Assembly: GCF_042662225.1 (NCBI RefSeq) | Contig: NZ_JBHSYQ010000016.1 | Location: forward strand, 372,001 to 436,000 | Direction of reading: 5' to 3' | DNA: 64,000 nt | Source of the DNA: Nibribacter roseus | GTDB taxonomy: Bacteria; Bacteroidota; Bacteroidia; Cytophagales; Hymenobacteraceae | Shown: piece by piece, positions 1 to 9,280 of the stretch | Numbering within the stretch: the first letter of the stretch is position 1 | Layout of the letters: each line of letters opens with the position of its first letter | Notes under the pieces: generated by a model | The model's input: the letters and a program-made list of their open reading frames with translations, nothing else | The model's database searches: none | What the model was told of the DNA's origin: nothing | Made by a program: the position numbers and the translations under genes

Positions 1-1541
1 CGGTGCTTCTCGTTATCGGCACCAATGTACTCCAACTGAAAACGCTCCGGCAAATTATAATCTACCTGTATGGTACCTAACTGCCATTTACGACCCAAGG
101 CGTCACGCACCATAAAGTCTAGCTTTGGTCCGTAAAACGCAGCCTCGCCTAGTTCAGTTACGGTAGTAAGGCCTTTTTCCTGAGCCGCCTCTACAATGGC
201 ACTTTCCGCTTTGGCCCAATTTTCATCAGACCCTATGTATTTCGCTTTGTTTTCAGGATCTCTTAAAGAGATTTGGGCAGTATAGTTTTCAAAACCCAAT
301 GCTTTGAAGGTATACAGTACTAAGTCAATCACCTTCAAAAACTCATCCTTCACCTGATCAGGACGGCAGAAAATGTGCGCATCGTCTTGGGTAAATCCAC
401 GTACGCGGGTTAGGCCATGCAACTCGCCGCTTTGCTCATAACGGTAAACAGTACCAAATTCAGCCAACCTTACCGGCAACTCTTTGTAAGAGCGCGGACG
501 GGTTTTATAGATCTCGCAATGGTGCGGGCAGTTCATAGGCTTCAACAAGAACTCTTCGTTCTCATTGGGGGTCCGGATTGGCTGGAAAGAATCAGCTCCG
601 TACTTTTCATAGTGGCCAGAAGTCACATATAGCTCTTTGCTACCAATGTGCGGGGTCACCACCGGTTGGTAGCCTGCCTTTTGCTGGGCTCTGCGCATGA
701 ATTGCTCCAAACGCTCACGCAACAATGTTCCTTTGGGCAACCACAGAGGCAAACCCGCTCCTACTTTCTCAGAGAAAGCAAATAATTCAAGCTCTTTGCC
801 CAGTTTACGGTGGTCTCGGCGCTTGGCTTCCTCCAGGCGCTCCAAATACTCACTCAGCTCCTTTTGCTTAGGGAAAGTGATGGCGTACACACGAGTCAGC
901 TGTTTGCTTTTCTCGTCTCCGCGCCAATACGCCCCAGCCACGTTCATCAACTTGGCTGCTTTTATGAAGCCAGTATTTGGTATATGAGGACCCCGGCAAA
1001 GATCAGTGAAGTTACCCTGGGTATAAAAGGTGATAGTACCGTCTTCCAGATCTTTTAGCAAATCTAGTTTGTACGGGTCATTTTTCTCGGTGAAGTAGGC
1101 AATGGCATCGGCTTTAGAAATAGGCTGACGCACGTACTCGCTTTTCTGACGGGCTAGTTCCAGCATTTTCTGTTCAATGGCTGGAAATTCATCTTGAGAA
1201 AGAACTCTGTCTTCGCCTAAGTCGATATCATAATAAAACCCATTCTCAACGGCAGGGCCAATACCCAGCTTTACTCCAGGATACAAAGCTTCCAGCGCTT
1301 CGGCCATCAAGTGAGCCGATGAATGCCAATAAGTAGCCTTGCCTTCTTCATCATTCCAGGTCAGGAGTTGGATAGAGGCATCACTTTCTATAGGGCGTGT
1401 AAGATCCCACACCTGGCCATTTACTTTAACGGCTAGCACATTGCGGGCTAATCCTTCACTGATAGAGGCGGCAATTTCTATACCGGTAACTCCCTTTTGA
1501 TATTCACGGACCGAACCGTCTGGTAAGGTAATGTTGATCAT
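1..1541 (-). CDS. thrS: Threonine-tRNA ligase, 3' end cut by window
   Basis: Class II aminoacyl-tRNA synthetase that charges tRNA-Thr in the cytoplasm. I translated the minus strand from an ATG at 1541. The protein opens with a TGS domain (MINITLPDGSVREYQKG) and continues to the editing-domain region with HSSAHLMAEAL, where the family has its HxxxH zinc-type motif. The reading frame stays open to base 1, where the translation reads ERFQLEYIGADNEKHR, a typical ThrS catalytic-domain segment. About 513 codons are present; the family is usually about 640-650 residues, so roughly the last 130 residues lie outside the window. The gene is followed upstream by nothing on its own strand within 50 bases, where a degenerate intergenic repeat sits. 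Confidence 0.96.
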   Translation of the reverse strand, partial: MINITLPDGSVREYQKGVTGIEIAASISEGLARNVLAVKVNGQVWDLTRPIESDASIQLLTWNDEEGKATYWHSSAHLMAEALEALYPGVKLGIGPAVENGFYYDIDLGEDRVLSQDEFPAIEQKMLELARQKSEYVRQPISKADAIAYFTEKNDPYKLDLLKDLEDGTITFYTQGNFTDLCRGPHIPNTGFIKAAKLMNVAGAYWRGDEKSKQLTRVYAITFPKQKELSEYLERLEEAKRRDHRKLGKELELFAFSEKVGAGLPLWLPKGTLLRERLEQFMRRAQQKAGYQPVVTPHIGSKELYVTSGHYEKYGADSFQPIRTPNENEEFLLKPMNCPHHCEIYKTRPRSYKELPVRLAEFGTVYRYEQSGELHGLTRVRGFTQDDAHIFCRPDQVKDEFLKVIDLVLYTFKALGFENYTAQISLRDPENKAKYIGSDENWAKAESAIVEAAQEKGLTTVTELGEAAFYGPKLDFMVRDALGRKWQLGTIQVDYNLPERFQLEYIGADNEKH

Positions 1542-1562
1542 ATAACTTCAGTAAACTTCTCT

Positions 1563-1600
1563 CTGTTTTGGGTCTGATTTCGGCAAATTAGCTAAAAAAC
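1563..1600. repeat. Degenerate copy of the dispersed 40-bp palindromic repeat
   Basis: The left half reads CTGTTTTGGGTCTGATTT and the right half is a decayed AATTAGCTAAAAAAC, matching the arm order of the better copies elsewhere in the window. It lies between thrS and the TPR lipoprotein and supplies the last codons and TAG stop of the latter (1592-1594). Confidence 0.5.
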
Positions 1601-2659
1601 GCTTCTTGTGCTTAAACTATCTAACATTGGCCGCCTAATTGGCATGCTCACCCGCTGCAAAGCTACACGATACCGCGGGTTCTCAGGGTATTTTTGAGTT
1701 AAAAAAATGTAATGCTGTCGCGCTGTCTCTCGGTTGCCGGTCCATTCATAGCTGGTGGCTAAAAGCCAGCGGGTATGCTCATTTAATTCATGCCCCAGCT
1801 CCTGCGCTTTTAAGAAATTTTCCAACGCCAGACCATATTGCCTTTTACGGTACCAGCTTTCAGCCAGACCAACAAAGGCTTCTGCGTATTCAGGCTCCAG
1901 TTCTATGGCTCTGTTGAAGCTGACTAACGCTGTGTCAATTTGACGGTGATTAAGAAAATACTGCCCCAGTTGCTGCCACCAAAAACCATCTTGCGGCTGA
2001 ATCTTTATCCCGTGCTGCACCATAGGGAATGCCTCATCAAACTGCTTGCGGGCGGTGTAAATGGCACTCAACTCTCTAAAGGCTGGCAAAGACAGAGAAT
2101 CGCGCTGCAGCGCTCTATTCAGGTTGAACAAAGCACGCGCGGTGTCTCCGGTACCCGATTGCGACTTGGCCAATAGAACGTAATATTTAGCTTCACCTGG
2201 GCGTAATTTAATAGCTCTACTGCTGTGGTTAAGTGCCCGGTCATACATTTCTAAACCCACATAAGTTTCTGCCAGCACAGCCTCTGATTCAGGTGTGTAA
2301 TAATTGAATGCCTTGGCCTGCATCATCATTTTCATTGCCTCCTGGTACTCTTGCCGCGCTAACAGAATTTTGGCCATCTGAAAATACGCTTCACCCAAAG
2401 CCGGATCTTTGGCGGTAGCGGTTTTAAGATCATTATAGGCAGCTTCAATTTTATTTGAGGCAAGGTAAAGACGGGCACGTTTCAGGTACCACTCAGGGTG
2501 ATCATTGTTGCGGTCAATGGCACGGGTAATCTCTGCTATGTGAATTGCTACACTGCTTTCAACTTTCTGGGGAGAGAACATACGCTCCTCATTCTTTTGC
2601 TGGGAGCATGAAATCAATGCCCCAAAGCCAAGACAGAACAGAAAACAGATATACCGCAT
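1592..2659 (-). CDS. TPR-repeat lipoprotein
   Basis: Probable outer-membrane or periplasmic lipoprotein made of tetratricopeptide repeats, a protein-protein interaction scaffold. I place the start at the ATG at 2659, because it gives MRYICFLFCLGFGALISC, a short charged and hydrophobic signal ending in a lipobox (LISC); the frame is open 13 codons further upstream but those codons spoil the signal. After the Cys there are about seven TPR-like units (for example PEWYLKRARLYLASNKIEAA, DTALVSFNRAIELEPEYAEA). No enzymatic domain is visible. Minus strand, after a dispersed repeat and the DUF5686 gene in the same direction. The precise partner is unknown. Confidence 0.85.
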   Translation of the reverse strand: MRYICFLFCLGFGALISCSQQKNEERMFSPQKVESSVAIHIAEITRAIDRNNDHPEWYLKRARLYLASNKIEAAYNDLKTATAKDPALGEAYFQMAKILLARQEYQEAMKMMMQAKAFNYYTPESEAVLAETYVGLEMYDRALNHSSRAIKLRPGEAKYYVLLAKSQSGTGDTARALFNLNRALQRDSLSLPAFRELSAIYTARKQFDEAFPMVQHGIKIQPQDGFWWQQLGQYFLNHRQIDTALVSFNRAIELEPEYAEAFVGLAESWYRKRQYGLALENFLKAQELGHELNEHTRWLLATSYEWTGNRETARQHYIFLTQKYPENPRYRVALQRVSMPIRRPMLDSLSTRSVF

Positions 2660-2715
2660 GAAGCAACAGAAATCATTCAACAAAGGGCGAAGGTACAAAC
2701 TCAGATGCTGAAAAT

Positions 2716-2755
2716 CTGTTTTAGGGCTGTTTTTCTAAAACTAGACCTAAAACAG
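2716..2755. repeat. Dispersed 40-bp palindromic repeat, copy
   Basis: Outer arms CTGTTTTAGG and CCTAAAACAG form a palindrome around a T-rich/A-rich centre (CTGTTTTTCTAAAACTAG). It sits between two co-directional minus-strand genes. Confidence 0.85.
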
Positions 2756-2762
2756 AAGCCAA

Positions 2763-5237
2763 CTATGGGTTTACTGACAGTGACATTTTTACCCCCCACA
2801 GCGGAGCATCAAGGTTGCGATAAGTTAGCCGGTGAATAACATCTATTCTAACTAATTGAAAGATATTTTTCAAACCCACATTTACCTCTGCGTAAGGATC
2901 TTTGCCCAGCCCCCTGAAGTTGAGGTCTTCATCCGGAGCATCGTAGGATGGCTTGTTTCTGTCTGACAAACTTCCATAAAGAATCGCCCCACCGGCTACT
3001 AACCTTACCCGCGTGTTACGGAGCAAAGGTAGCCGGTTCGTTAATGAAAAAGCCCCTTCAAAATGGTGGTCGTAACGCAGTGACAGGTATTCATCTGTGG
3101 CGAAGGCAAAAAAGGGCATTAAGTTGTACCCGTGCAAAATGAAGAAAGGGGTTTCGTTTCCTACCGGCACCTGTAGCAGCGGCAGAGGCACCTTTGAAAA
3201 TGTTTTTCCGGCTCTGAAATAATAACGGCCGTACCCCAAAATACCGGCCCTTACCCGTTGGTCAACTGACAGGGTCACCTGCTGATAATTTAGATCTGAA
3301 TTCAGCATTCCACTGATTCCGGCTGAAAGCTCTAGCCCGATTATTGGTGAATTAGAGTTGGAAATTGCTATTTTCTCATGGTGCCTGATCAGCATCTTAC
3401 GGTCAGGGGTATACGTGATGTTAAGCGTAACATCAGTGCTACGGAATGGTGAAAATTTTGAATCATAATCTTCTGAACCTACTCCGGCAACCTCAAAATC
3501 CGGCACAAAATTAGTGTGCCGGAGGGTGATTTTCTGACGGAAGGCCTGAAACCACTCGCGTTCTGCCCACATTTGAATTCGCTCCTGCTGGTAAGGGAAA
3601 TTGAGCTTTCCCCACCGAAAAGCGGAGAAGAATAAACTATTTACCCTTGTATTGTTCAGATCCATGGTGGCTGGTCCTACATCATTTAAATAGCTGACGC
3701 CCCATTCCGTCCATTGTTCACGGTCAGCCACATACCTCACGTTTAAAAGGCTTTTGAAATTTTTATCATGGGTGCCATAAGCGGCGTAGCCATTTAAAAT
3801 CCAGTTTGGGTGAAAAAACTCTGTGGTTCGTCCTCCAAACTGGAACCGGTGCCCTTCTACCTTGTTGAACACATAGGCCCCGAACACAGGCCCCCATTCA
3901 AACTTGTCATTGATCGGCATGTGCCCTTCCACCACAATTCTTATCAGCTTAACGGCACTCTGTATTTCCGGAAGTTTATTGATCTGCTTAATGGCCTCTA
4001 CCCTCTTCACTTCTTCCTGAGAGAACTCATACGGCCGTACTTCCTGCCAAAATGATTCTTTGTGCTTTAAAGCAGAATCACTAATAGTATGGCTTAATGC
4101 ATAGAATTCTGAATCTTTAGGCTCGCCCAATACCAAATCAGTATAGGTAGTGGTAGTTTCTACATACAACCTTACATCAGTGCCCGGCAGACCTGAAATC
4201 TGGAATTTCCGCTTACTGGAGAGCGGCAGCATACTCGGATTCTTGGCATCCCAAGCCTGCACTATCTGTAAATCACTAACAAAGTTCAGCCCCACATCTT
4301 TGTTCATTTTCAACTCGATTCTGCGCAAAGAAAATGAGCTATCGGCGATCCACATATATCCCTCAAAAGTGAGATCCTGCGGCCTCTTTGGTATTATCTT
4401 TAGTCGATAGACTTTCCCGCTTTCAGATTCCACACTGTCTTCCAAATCATAGTCGTAGTAGTTTGACCACTGGTTGGCAATGGGGCTGACAAAATCTTTG
4501 TCAAACATTCTCATAAAGTTTTGGTAGAGCGAGAAGTGTTCTGCCTGCGCGTTAAGCAACTGCGCCAATTGGGCTTCTTTTTCAATGCCCACTCCCACTA
4601 CTTTACTGGCTACCAGAACTTCTTTTGATCGGTTTGGGTCACTGGTGAAGTAAGTTTCTTTTACTGTCTCTGACTGGAAAATTGGCAATGAGGCGGTTCT
4701 TCCATTTCCTTCTGCGAGCGTAAGGCTATCTAAATATGGGGCATACCGTTTAGAAAATCCTTTCTTGGTGTCTTTGGCCTCACGCTCCAGAATAGAACCC
4801 TTCATGAGCGTATAGGTTTCAAACTGTACTGCCGGTTGGTTCTCTGGCAAATATTTATGTTTGTTTCGTGCTGCGGCCCTTACAATTTTAAATGCCGGAT
4901 TTTCTTTAGGACGCACTACAATTTCCTGTATCACGTAGCTCTGGCGCTCCAATCCAATGTCACCGTTTTGCTGCAATTGGCGGATTGTTTTGGTGAGAGG
5001 TTTGTAACCCAGTAAAGTAAAGGTTACAGAGTCTGAGATAGAGTAATTCCTTAATTCATATTTCCCTGCCTCATCTGTAAAAACCGGAACTTTTGCTTTG
5101 TACAAATGCACCGTGACAAAGTCCAGGGGTTTCTGCGTTTCAGAATCAACTACTTTACCCTTAATAGGAGAGTTAGTTTGAGCCCAAACCGAAACTGCAT
5201 TGAACAATACAAAAAGAAAAGGGATTATTCTTCTCAC
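2763..5237 (-). CDS. DUF5686 / carboxypeptidase-regulatory-like outer membrane protein
   Basis: Large Bacteroidota outer-membrane protein of unknown function (824 residues). It begins with a signal peptide (MRRIIPFLFVLFNAVSVWAQ), followed by a CarboxypepD_reg-like beta-sandwich domain (about residues 22-105: GKVVDSETQKPLDFVTVHLY, TDEAGKYELRNY), the usual N-terminal module of SusC-like and DUF5686 proteins. The remainder shows the alternating aromatic/polar strands and the WxxxYxxY-type segments of a beta-barrel, ending in a short aromatic-poor strand (GVKMSLSVNP). It lies upstream of the TPR lipoprotein in the same direction, separated by a repeat. No transport partner is adjacent. The family call rests on domain order and length. 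Confidence 0.82.
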   Translation of the reverse strand: MRRIIPFLFVLFNAVSVWAQTNSPIKGKVVDSETQKPLDFVTVHLYKAKVPVFTDEAGKYELRNYSISDSVTFTLLGYKPLTKTIRQLQQNGDIGLERQSYVIQEIVVRPKENPAFKIVRAAARNKHKYLPENQPAVQFETYTLMKGSILEREAKDTKKGFSKRYAPYLDSLTLAEGNGRTASLPIFQSETVKETYFTSDPNRSKEVLVASKVVGVGIEKEAQLAQLLNAQAEHFSLYQNFMRMFDKDFVSPIANQWSNYYDYDLEDSVESESGKVYRLKIIPKRPQDLTFEGYMWIADSSFSLRRIELKMNKDVGLNFVSDLQIVQAWDAKNPSMLPLSSKRKFQISGLPGTDVRLYVETTTTYTDLVLGEPKDSEFYALSHTISDSALKHKESFWQEVRPYEFSQEEVKRVEAIKQINKLPEIQSAVKLIRIVVEGHMPINDKFEWGPVFGAYVFNKVEGHRFQFGGRTTEFFHPNWILNGYAAYGTHDKNFKSLLNVRYVADREQWTEWGVSYLNDVGPATMDLNNTRVNSLFFSAFRWGKLNFPYQQERIQMWAEREWFQAFRQKITLRHTNFVPDFEVAGVGSEDYDSKFSPFRSTDVTLNITYTPDRKMLIRHHEKIAISNSNSPIIGLELSAGISGMLNSDLNYQQVTLSVDQRVRAGILGYGRYYFRAGKTFSKVPLPLLQVPVGNETPFFILHGYNLMPFFAFATDEYLSLRYDHHFEGAFSLTNRLPLLRNTRVRLVAGGAILYGSLSDRNKPSYDAPDEDLNFRGLGKDPYAEVNVGLKNIFQLVRIDVIHRLTYRNLDAPLWGVKMSLSVNP

Positions 5238-5603
5238 TACACAAGTCTTGAAAACACGAAAATACTGAATATATAAGGGATTATATACTCAGTAAGCTAC
5301 CTAATTTAATGTAAATGAGCAAATTCAAGCTCATTAATTTATATAACTACTAATATTTCCCATAAAAGACAAACAAGTATCCATTTCCCCTATTGGTTCT
5401 GAAAAAAAATTATAAACGTAGCGTTAGCACCTTTTCTTTAGATTTAATGAGTATAGATAAGGTGTTGTCTTCTCTAAAAAATCTTACACAATTTATGAAA
5501 GCAGCGGCATTGCGTTTAAATTGACATACAGCATGATTTACTGCAGCAGACAAACTACCTTAAATAAAGATAAGAAATGATGGCACTTCAACGGGAGGGG
5601 CAT
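5238..5603. other. Gene-free AT-rich interval
   Basis: About 365 bases with no plausible coding frame. It presumably holds the promoter of the DUF5686 gene on the minus strand. The only structure seen is a short palindrome, TATATAA-ggga-TTATATA (about 5272-5289), just upstream of that gene's start. Confidence 0.5.
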
Positions 5604-5652
5604 ATACACAAGAAGCCCCACCCAGTTTTGCCAGGTGGGGCTTCTTGTGTAT
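5604..5652. terminator. Strong hairpin terminator, 19-bp perfect stem
   Basis: Arms 5604-5622 (ATACACAAGAAGCCCCACC) and 5634-5652 are exact reverse complements around an 11-base loop. It lies 10 bases past the stop of the minus-strand TPR gene at 5663, so it most likely ends that transcript; the run of T expected of a classical terminator is weak on either side. Confidence 0.75.
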
Positions 5653-5662
5653 ACTATTGAGG

Positions 5663-6451
5663 TTACGATCTGACTTTTAAAACTTCCTGCAGCAGTATTT
5701 TGCATTTACGGCTTAGCTCAAGATCTTCTGACGTCACTAATTTTTGGTCTAATGCTTTCTGTAGAGTTAAAATACACTCTCCTTTCATAGAAGCGTCCTT
5801 TTGCACTCTAGCCAAATCATAGTAAAACAGCAAATTGGAGGGAGACAAATCAACAGCTTTGCTCAAAGCTTCAATGGCTTGTTGATTTGTTACTTCCGGA
5901 AAAGAAGAATTGAGGAATAATTTACTTGCGGCTTTTTCCCCTAGAGACAAATTAGCCACCTTATACGCCCATCTTCCTTTCAGATGCCAGGCACCAGCAT
6001 GATTTGGTTCATATTCTAGCGCCTTGTCTACATGTAATTTTATCTGGTCAAGATAACCTAGCCGCTCTTTCAATGTTCCTGTTTGGCAAAGATAGCCCAA
6101 GGCAAGCGCCATGGCATAGTTGGCATCAGCATTGGCGCTGTCAACATACAAAGCTCTTTGAGCATGAGCCAAAGCCTTCTGGAAATAAAGGCTTTTATGG
6201 GTGTCGTCTGAGTAACGGTTTCCAATCCGGCCAAATAGAATACTTGTTTTATACAGCGCTTCTAAATGATTGGGTGTTTTCTCCAACAGAAGCTCGTATT
6301 TAGCTAAGGCCTCGGTGTCTTTATATTCCTTGAAAAGTTGATTCGCCTCCCACAGTAGCTTTTCCGACCCTATTCCGCCTGAGTAGGCAGAAAGGGTCGG
6401 TATGCTAATGAGCAAGGTCAGCAACCAAATAGTTCTGTAAATGCTTCGCAT
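5663..6451 (-). CDS. Secreted TPR protein
   Basis: 262-residue periplasmic protein. An N-terminal signal peptide (MRSIYRTIWLLTLLISIPTLSAYS) is followed by at least three TPR units: ANQLFKEYKDTEALAKYELLL, HAQRALYVDSANADANYAMAL, AIEALSKAVDLSPSNLLFYYD. The spacing and the long central segment (LGYLDQIKLHVDKALEYEPN) are reminiscent of the RMD-like TPR proteins common in Bacteroidota. No catalytic motif is seen. It stands 66 bases downstream of parC on the same strand, but the unrelated function and its own terminator suggest a separate or loosely coupled transcript. Confidence 0.8.
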   Translation of the reverse strand: MRSIYRTIWLLTLLISIPTLSAYSGGIGSEKLLWEANQLFKEYKDTEALAKYELLLEKTPNHLEALYKTSILFGRIGNRYSDDTHKSLYFQKALAHAQRALYVDSANADANYAMALALGYLCQTGTLKERLGYLDQIKLHVDKALEYEPNHAGAWHLKGRWAYKVANLSLGEKAASKLFLNSSFPEVTNQQAIEALSKAVDLSPSNLLFYYDLARVQKDASMKGECILTLQKALDQKLVTSEDLELSRKCKILLQEVLKVRS

Positions 6452-6517
6452 GCTCCCCTTTTGTTACTTTTAAATAGTTCAACTTCAGGGTAATCTACAA
6501 ATTTTAGTTTACAAAAC

Positions 6518-9280
6518 CTAGAAAAGATTTAGCTGCCTTTTTTCCTTCTTGGGCTGAAGTGGTAGATCCCCGTTTTGTTCACTTTCTACGGCTTCTACCA
6601 TTTTAGGTTTTGGAGTAGCAATTTCTAGCGATATTTCATCTCCACTGGTAAAGGCATTGACTACTTCTGGCGCCACTACTGGCTCCACCTTTACACTTTT
6701 TATTGATTTAATACTATTTTTGGAAGCAATTACCTCATTTACCTCCTCCGGCTCAATCTGTACACTATGGATTTTATAGTAGCTTAACTTATTTCCCATA
6801 GCCTTCCATCCTTTTACGTCAATGAACTCATTGAGCAGCAACACTTCTGTTTCTTTCTCTGATTTCTTGTCGCGTTGGAATTTGATTTCGGCCTTAGGTT
6901 CAGCGATTACGGTAGCAGCTAATAACTTAGTACCCTTCGATTCTGAGATAAAAGGAAAGCGCTTACCTACAGTACTGGTTTCAACACTGAACCGTTTAAC
7001 ATAGGTAGTCTTGGTGTCTCCGTCAGTATACACCGCAGAAACAACCAACTCCGGCGTGAACTTATGAATCACCTCAATATTCGGCACATCATAGTGGTTC
7101 GAAAGTTCAAAGGAGGTAAGTTCATAGGTTCCATCCTTGAAGATGACCAAAATGGTATCATCAGTATTGAAAGAACCTAGGTAACGACCACGGCTTTCGG
7201 TGTTCAGGCGACCAATTACTTCATCATAATAAATTTCACGGCCCCCACGGGTAGATTCACCCAATGCTTTCTGAACAACTTTCTTAATGGCGTACTTGGT
7301 TACAATGTTGCCTTGCGATCCCTTGCCTTTGATCAGCAAATCTGCAAAATCAAAGTCAAATTGCTTCACGCGAGCGGTACTGCTAGGGCTAAGGGTAATA
7401 GTAACCAGCTCTGACTCAGAGTTAGGGTTAGCTGTAAGGTAAACTACTTTAGAACCTTTCTCCCCTTTGGTAAGCTCATACTCCTTGTCACGGGTGATGG
7501 AAGTTACCGCAAAGCGTTTAGCATACGCCACACCAGTTTTACCATCTACGTATATCATGTTGTAGACCATGTGTTCGTCGTTCTTATTGTAAACGCCCAC
7601 ATGAATAATGTCTTTGCCCATGAAGAGCTTTTCGGAGATGCGGCTCACCATGAACTTCCCGTCCTTCCGGATGACAATGATGTCGTCCATGTCTGAACAC
7701 TCGCACACCATCTCCACATTGTCATCTTTCTTGAGGCTGTACCCCACAAAGCCGTCTTTGCGGTTTACGTACAGTTTCTGGTTGGCCACGGCAACTTTCT
7801 GCGCTGATACCACATCAAAAGTTCTGATTTGAGTTTTGCGCTCTTTGCCTTTGCCGTATTTAGCCAGCAAGCCTTCAAAATAACTGATGGCGTAGCGTGT
7901 CAGGTTAGCCAAATTATCGGCTACCTCCGCCATTTCAGCTTCCAGTTTTTTGATGAACTCATCAGCCTTGAACGCATCAAATTTAGAGATACGCTTAATC
8001 TTTATCTCTGTCAGGCGGATGATGTCATCTTGCGTTACTTCGCGGCGCAGCAGAGGCTTAAATGGATCTAAGCCCTTATCAATGGCTTCTAGTACCGCTT
8101 CCCAAGTTTCGCATTCTTCTATGTCGCGGTAGATGCGGTTCTCAATGAAGATTTTCTCTAAAGAAGACTGATGCCATTTGTCCTCCAGTTCACCCATACG
8201 GATCTCGAGCTCGCGCTCCAGCAACCGCACAGTTTTTACTGTAGACAGGCGCAGCAGCTCATCTACTGACAAGAAACGGGGCTTGTCTTCAATGATTACG
8301 CAGGTGTTCGGCGAGATAGAGATTTCGCAATCAGTGAAGGCGTATAGTGCATCAATAGTCAGGTCAGGAGAAATACCTGTTGGAATATGCACCTGAATCT
8401 CTACATTGGCCGCAGTATTGTCTACTACTTTCTTGATCTTGATCTTGTTGTTCTCGCTGGCTTTGACAATGGAGTCCATGAGAGCCGTAGTGGTGGTACC
8501 ATAAGGCACATCACGGATAATAAGCAGCGATTTATCTACTTTCTCAATGTTGGCGCGCAGACGTATTTTACCGCCTCTGCCCCCACCATTGTAGTTGCTG
8601 AAATCAGCCAAACCGCCCGTTGGAAAGTCTGGTAGTAACTGAGTTTTGCGGCCTTTTAGCACATCAATGGAACCCTTGATCAACTCACGGAAGTTGTGGG
8701 GCATGATCTTGGTAGACAAGCCAACAGCAATTCCTTCCACACCCTGCGCTAGTAGCAGCGGGAATTTCACCGGCAAGGTCACCGGCTCATTCTTACGGCC
8801 GTCATAGCTCAATTGCCACTCCGTTGTCTGTGGATTGAATACCACATCCAGAGCGAACTTTGTTAGACGGGCCTCAATGTAACGCGGAGCAGCGGCACTG
8901 TCACCGGTACGTACATCGCCCCAGTTACCCTGGGTTTCAATGAGCAGGTCTTTCTGACCTAAGTTTACAATGGCATCACCAATAGAAGCATCACCGTGCG
9001 GGTGGTACTGCATGGTTTGGCCGATGATGTTGGCAACTTTGTTAAAGCGGCCGTCATCCATTTCCTTCATGGCGTGCATGATTCGGCGCTGCACCGGCTT
9101 AAAACCGTCTTCCAGCGCAGGCACAGCCCGCTCTAGTATTACGTAAGAGGCGTAATCTAGAAACCAGTTCTCGTACAGGCCAGAAACAGAGGTAATGTCA
9201 TGAATGGCTTCATCGCCCTCCATTTGCCCATCCAGCTCCAGGCTTTCGTCGTTTACGTTTTCCAATTCTTCGTTAAGCAT
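6518..9280 (-). CDS. parC: DNA topoisomerase IV subunit A
   Basis: Breakage-reunion subunit of the type IIA topoisomerase that decatenates daughter chromosomes. The winged-helix region (FKPVQRRIMHAM), the QYHPHGDASIGDAIV segment and the active-site SAAAPRYIEARLT are all present; the catalytic tyrosine is Tyr134. The C-terminal part is a series of beta-pinwheel blades (e.g. DDIIVIRKDGKFMVSR), followed by a long charged tail ending QLNLF. At 920 residues it matches the long Bacteroidota ParC type rather than GyrA. Its start overlaps the parE stop by 8 bases, so the two subunits are translationally coupled. GyrA is the alternative, but pairing with a 626-residue ParE argues against it. Confidence 0.93.
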   Translation of the reverse strand: MLNEELENVNDESLELDGQMEGDEAIHDITSVSGLYENWFLDYASYVILERAVPALEDGFKPVQRRIMHAMKEMDDGRFNKVANIIGQTMQYHPHGDASIGDAIVNLGQKDLLIETQGNWGDVRTGDSAAAPRYIEARLTKFALDVVFNPQTTEWQLSYDGRKNEPVTLPVKFPLLLAQGVEGIAVGLSTKIMPHNFRELIKGSIDVLKGRKTQLLPDFPTGGLADFSNYNGGGRGGKIRLRANIEKVDKSLLIIRDVPYGTTTTALMDSIVKASENNKIKIKKVVDNTAANVEIQVHIPTGISPDLTIDALYAFTDCEISISPNTCVIIEDKPRFLSVDELLRLSTVKTVRLLERELEIRMGELEDKWHQSSLEKIFIENRIYRDIEECETWEAVLEAIDKGLDPFKPLLRREVTQDDIIRLTEIKIKRISKFDAFKADEFIKKLEAEMAEVADNLANLTRYAISYFEGLLAKYGKGKERKTQIRTFDVVSAQKVAVANQKLYVNRKDGFVGYSLKKDDNVEMVCECSDMDDIIVIRKDGKFMVSRISEKLFMGKDIIHVGVYNKNDEHMVYNMIYVDGKTGVAYAKRFAVTSITRDKEYELTKGEKGSKVVYLTANPNSESELVTITLSPSSTARVKQFDFDFADLLIKGKGSQGNIVTKYAIKKVVQKALGESTRGGREIYYDEVIGRLNTESRGRYLGSFNTDDTILVIFKDGTYELTSFELSNHYDVPNIEVIHKFTPELVVSAVYTDGDTKTTYVKRFSVETSTVGKRFPFISESKGTKLLAATVIAEPKAEIKFQRDKKSEKETEVLLLNEFIDVKGWKAMGNKLSYYKIHSVQIEPEEVNEVIASKNSIKSIKSVKVEPVVAPEVVNAFTSGDEISLEIATPKPKMVEAVESEQNGDLPLQPKKEKRQLNLF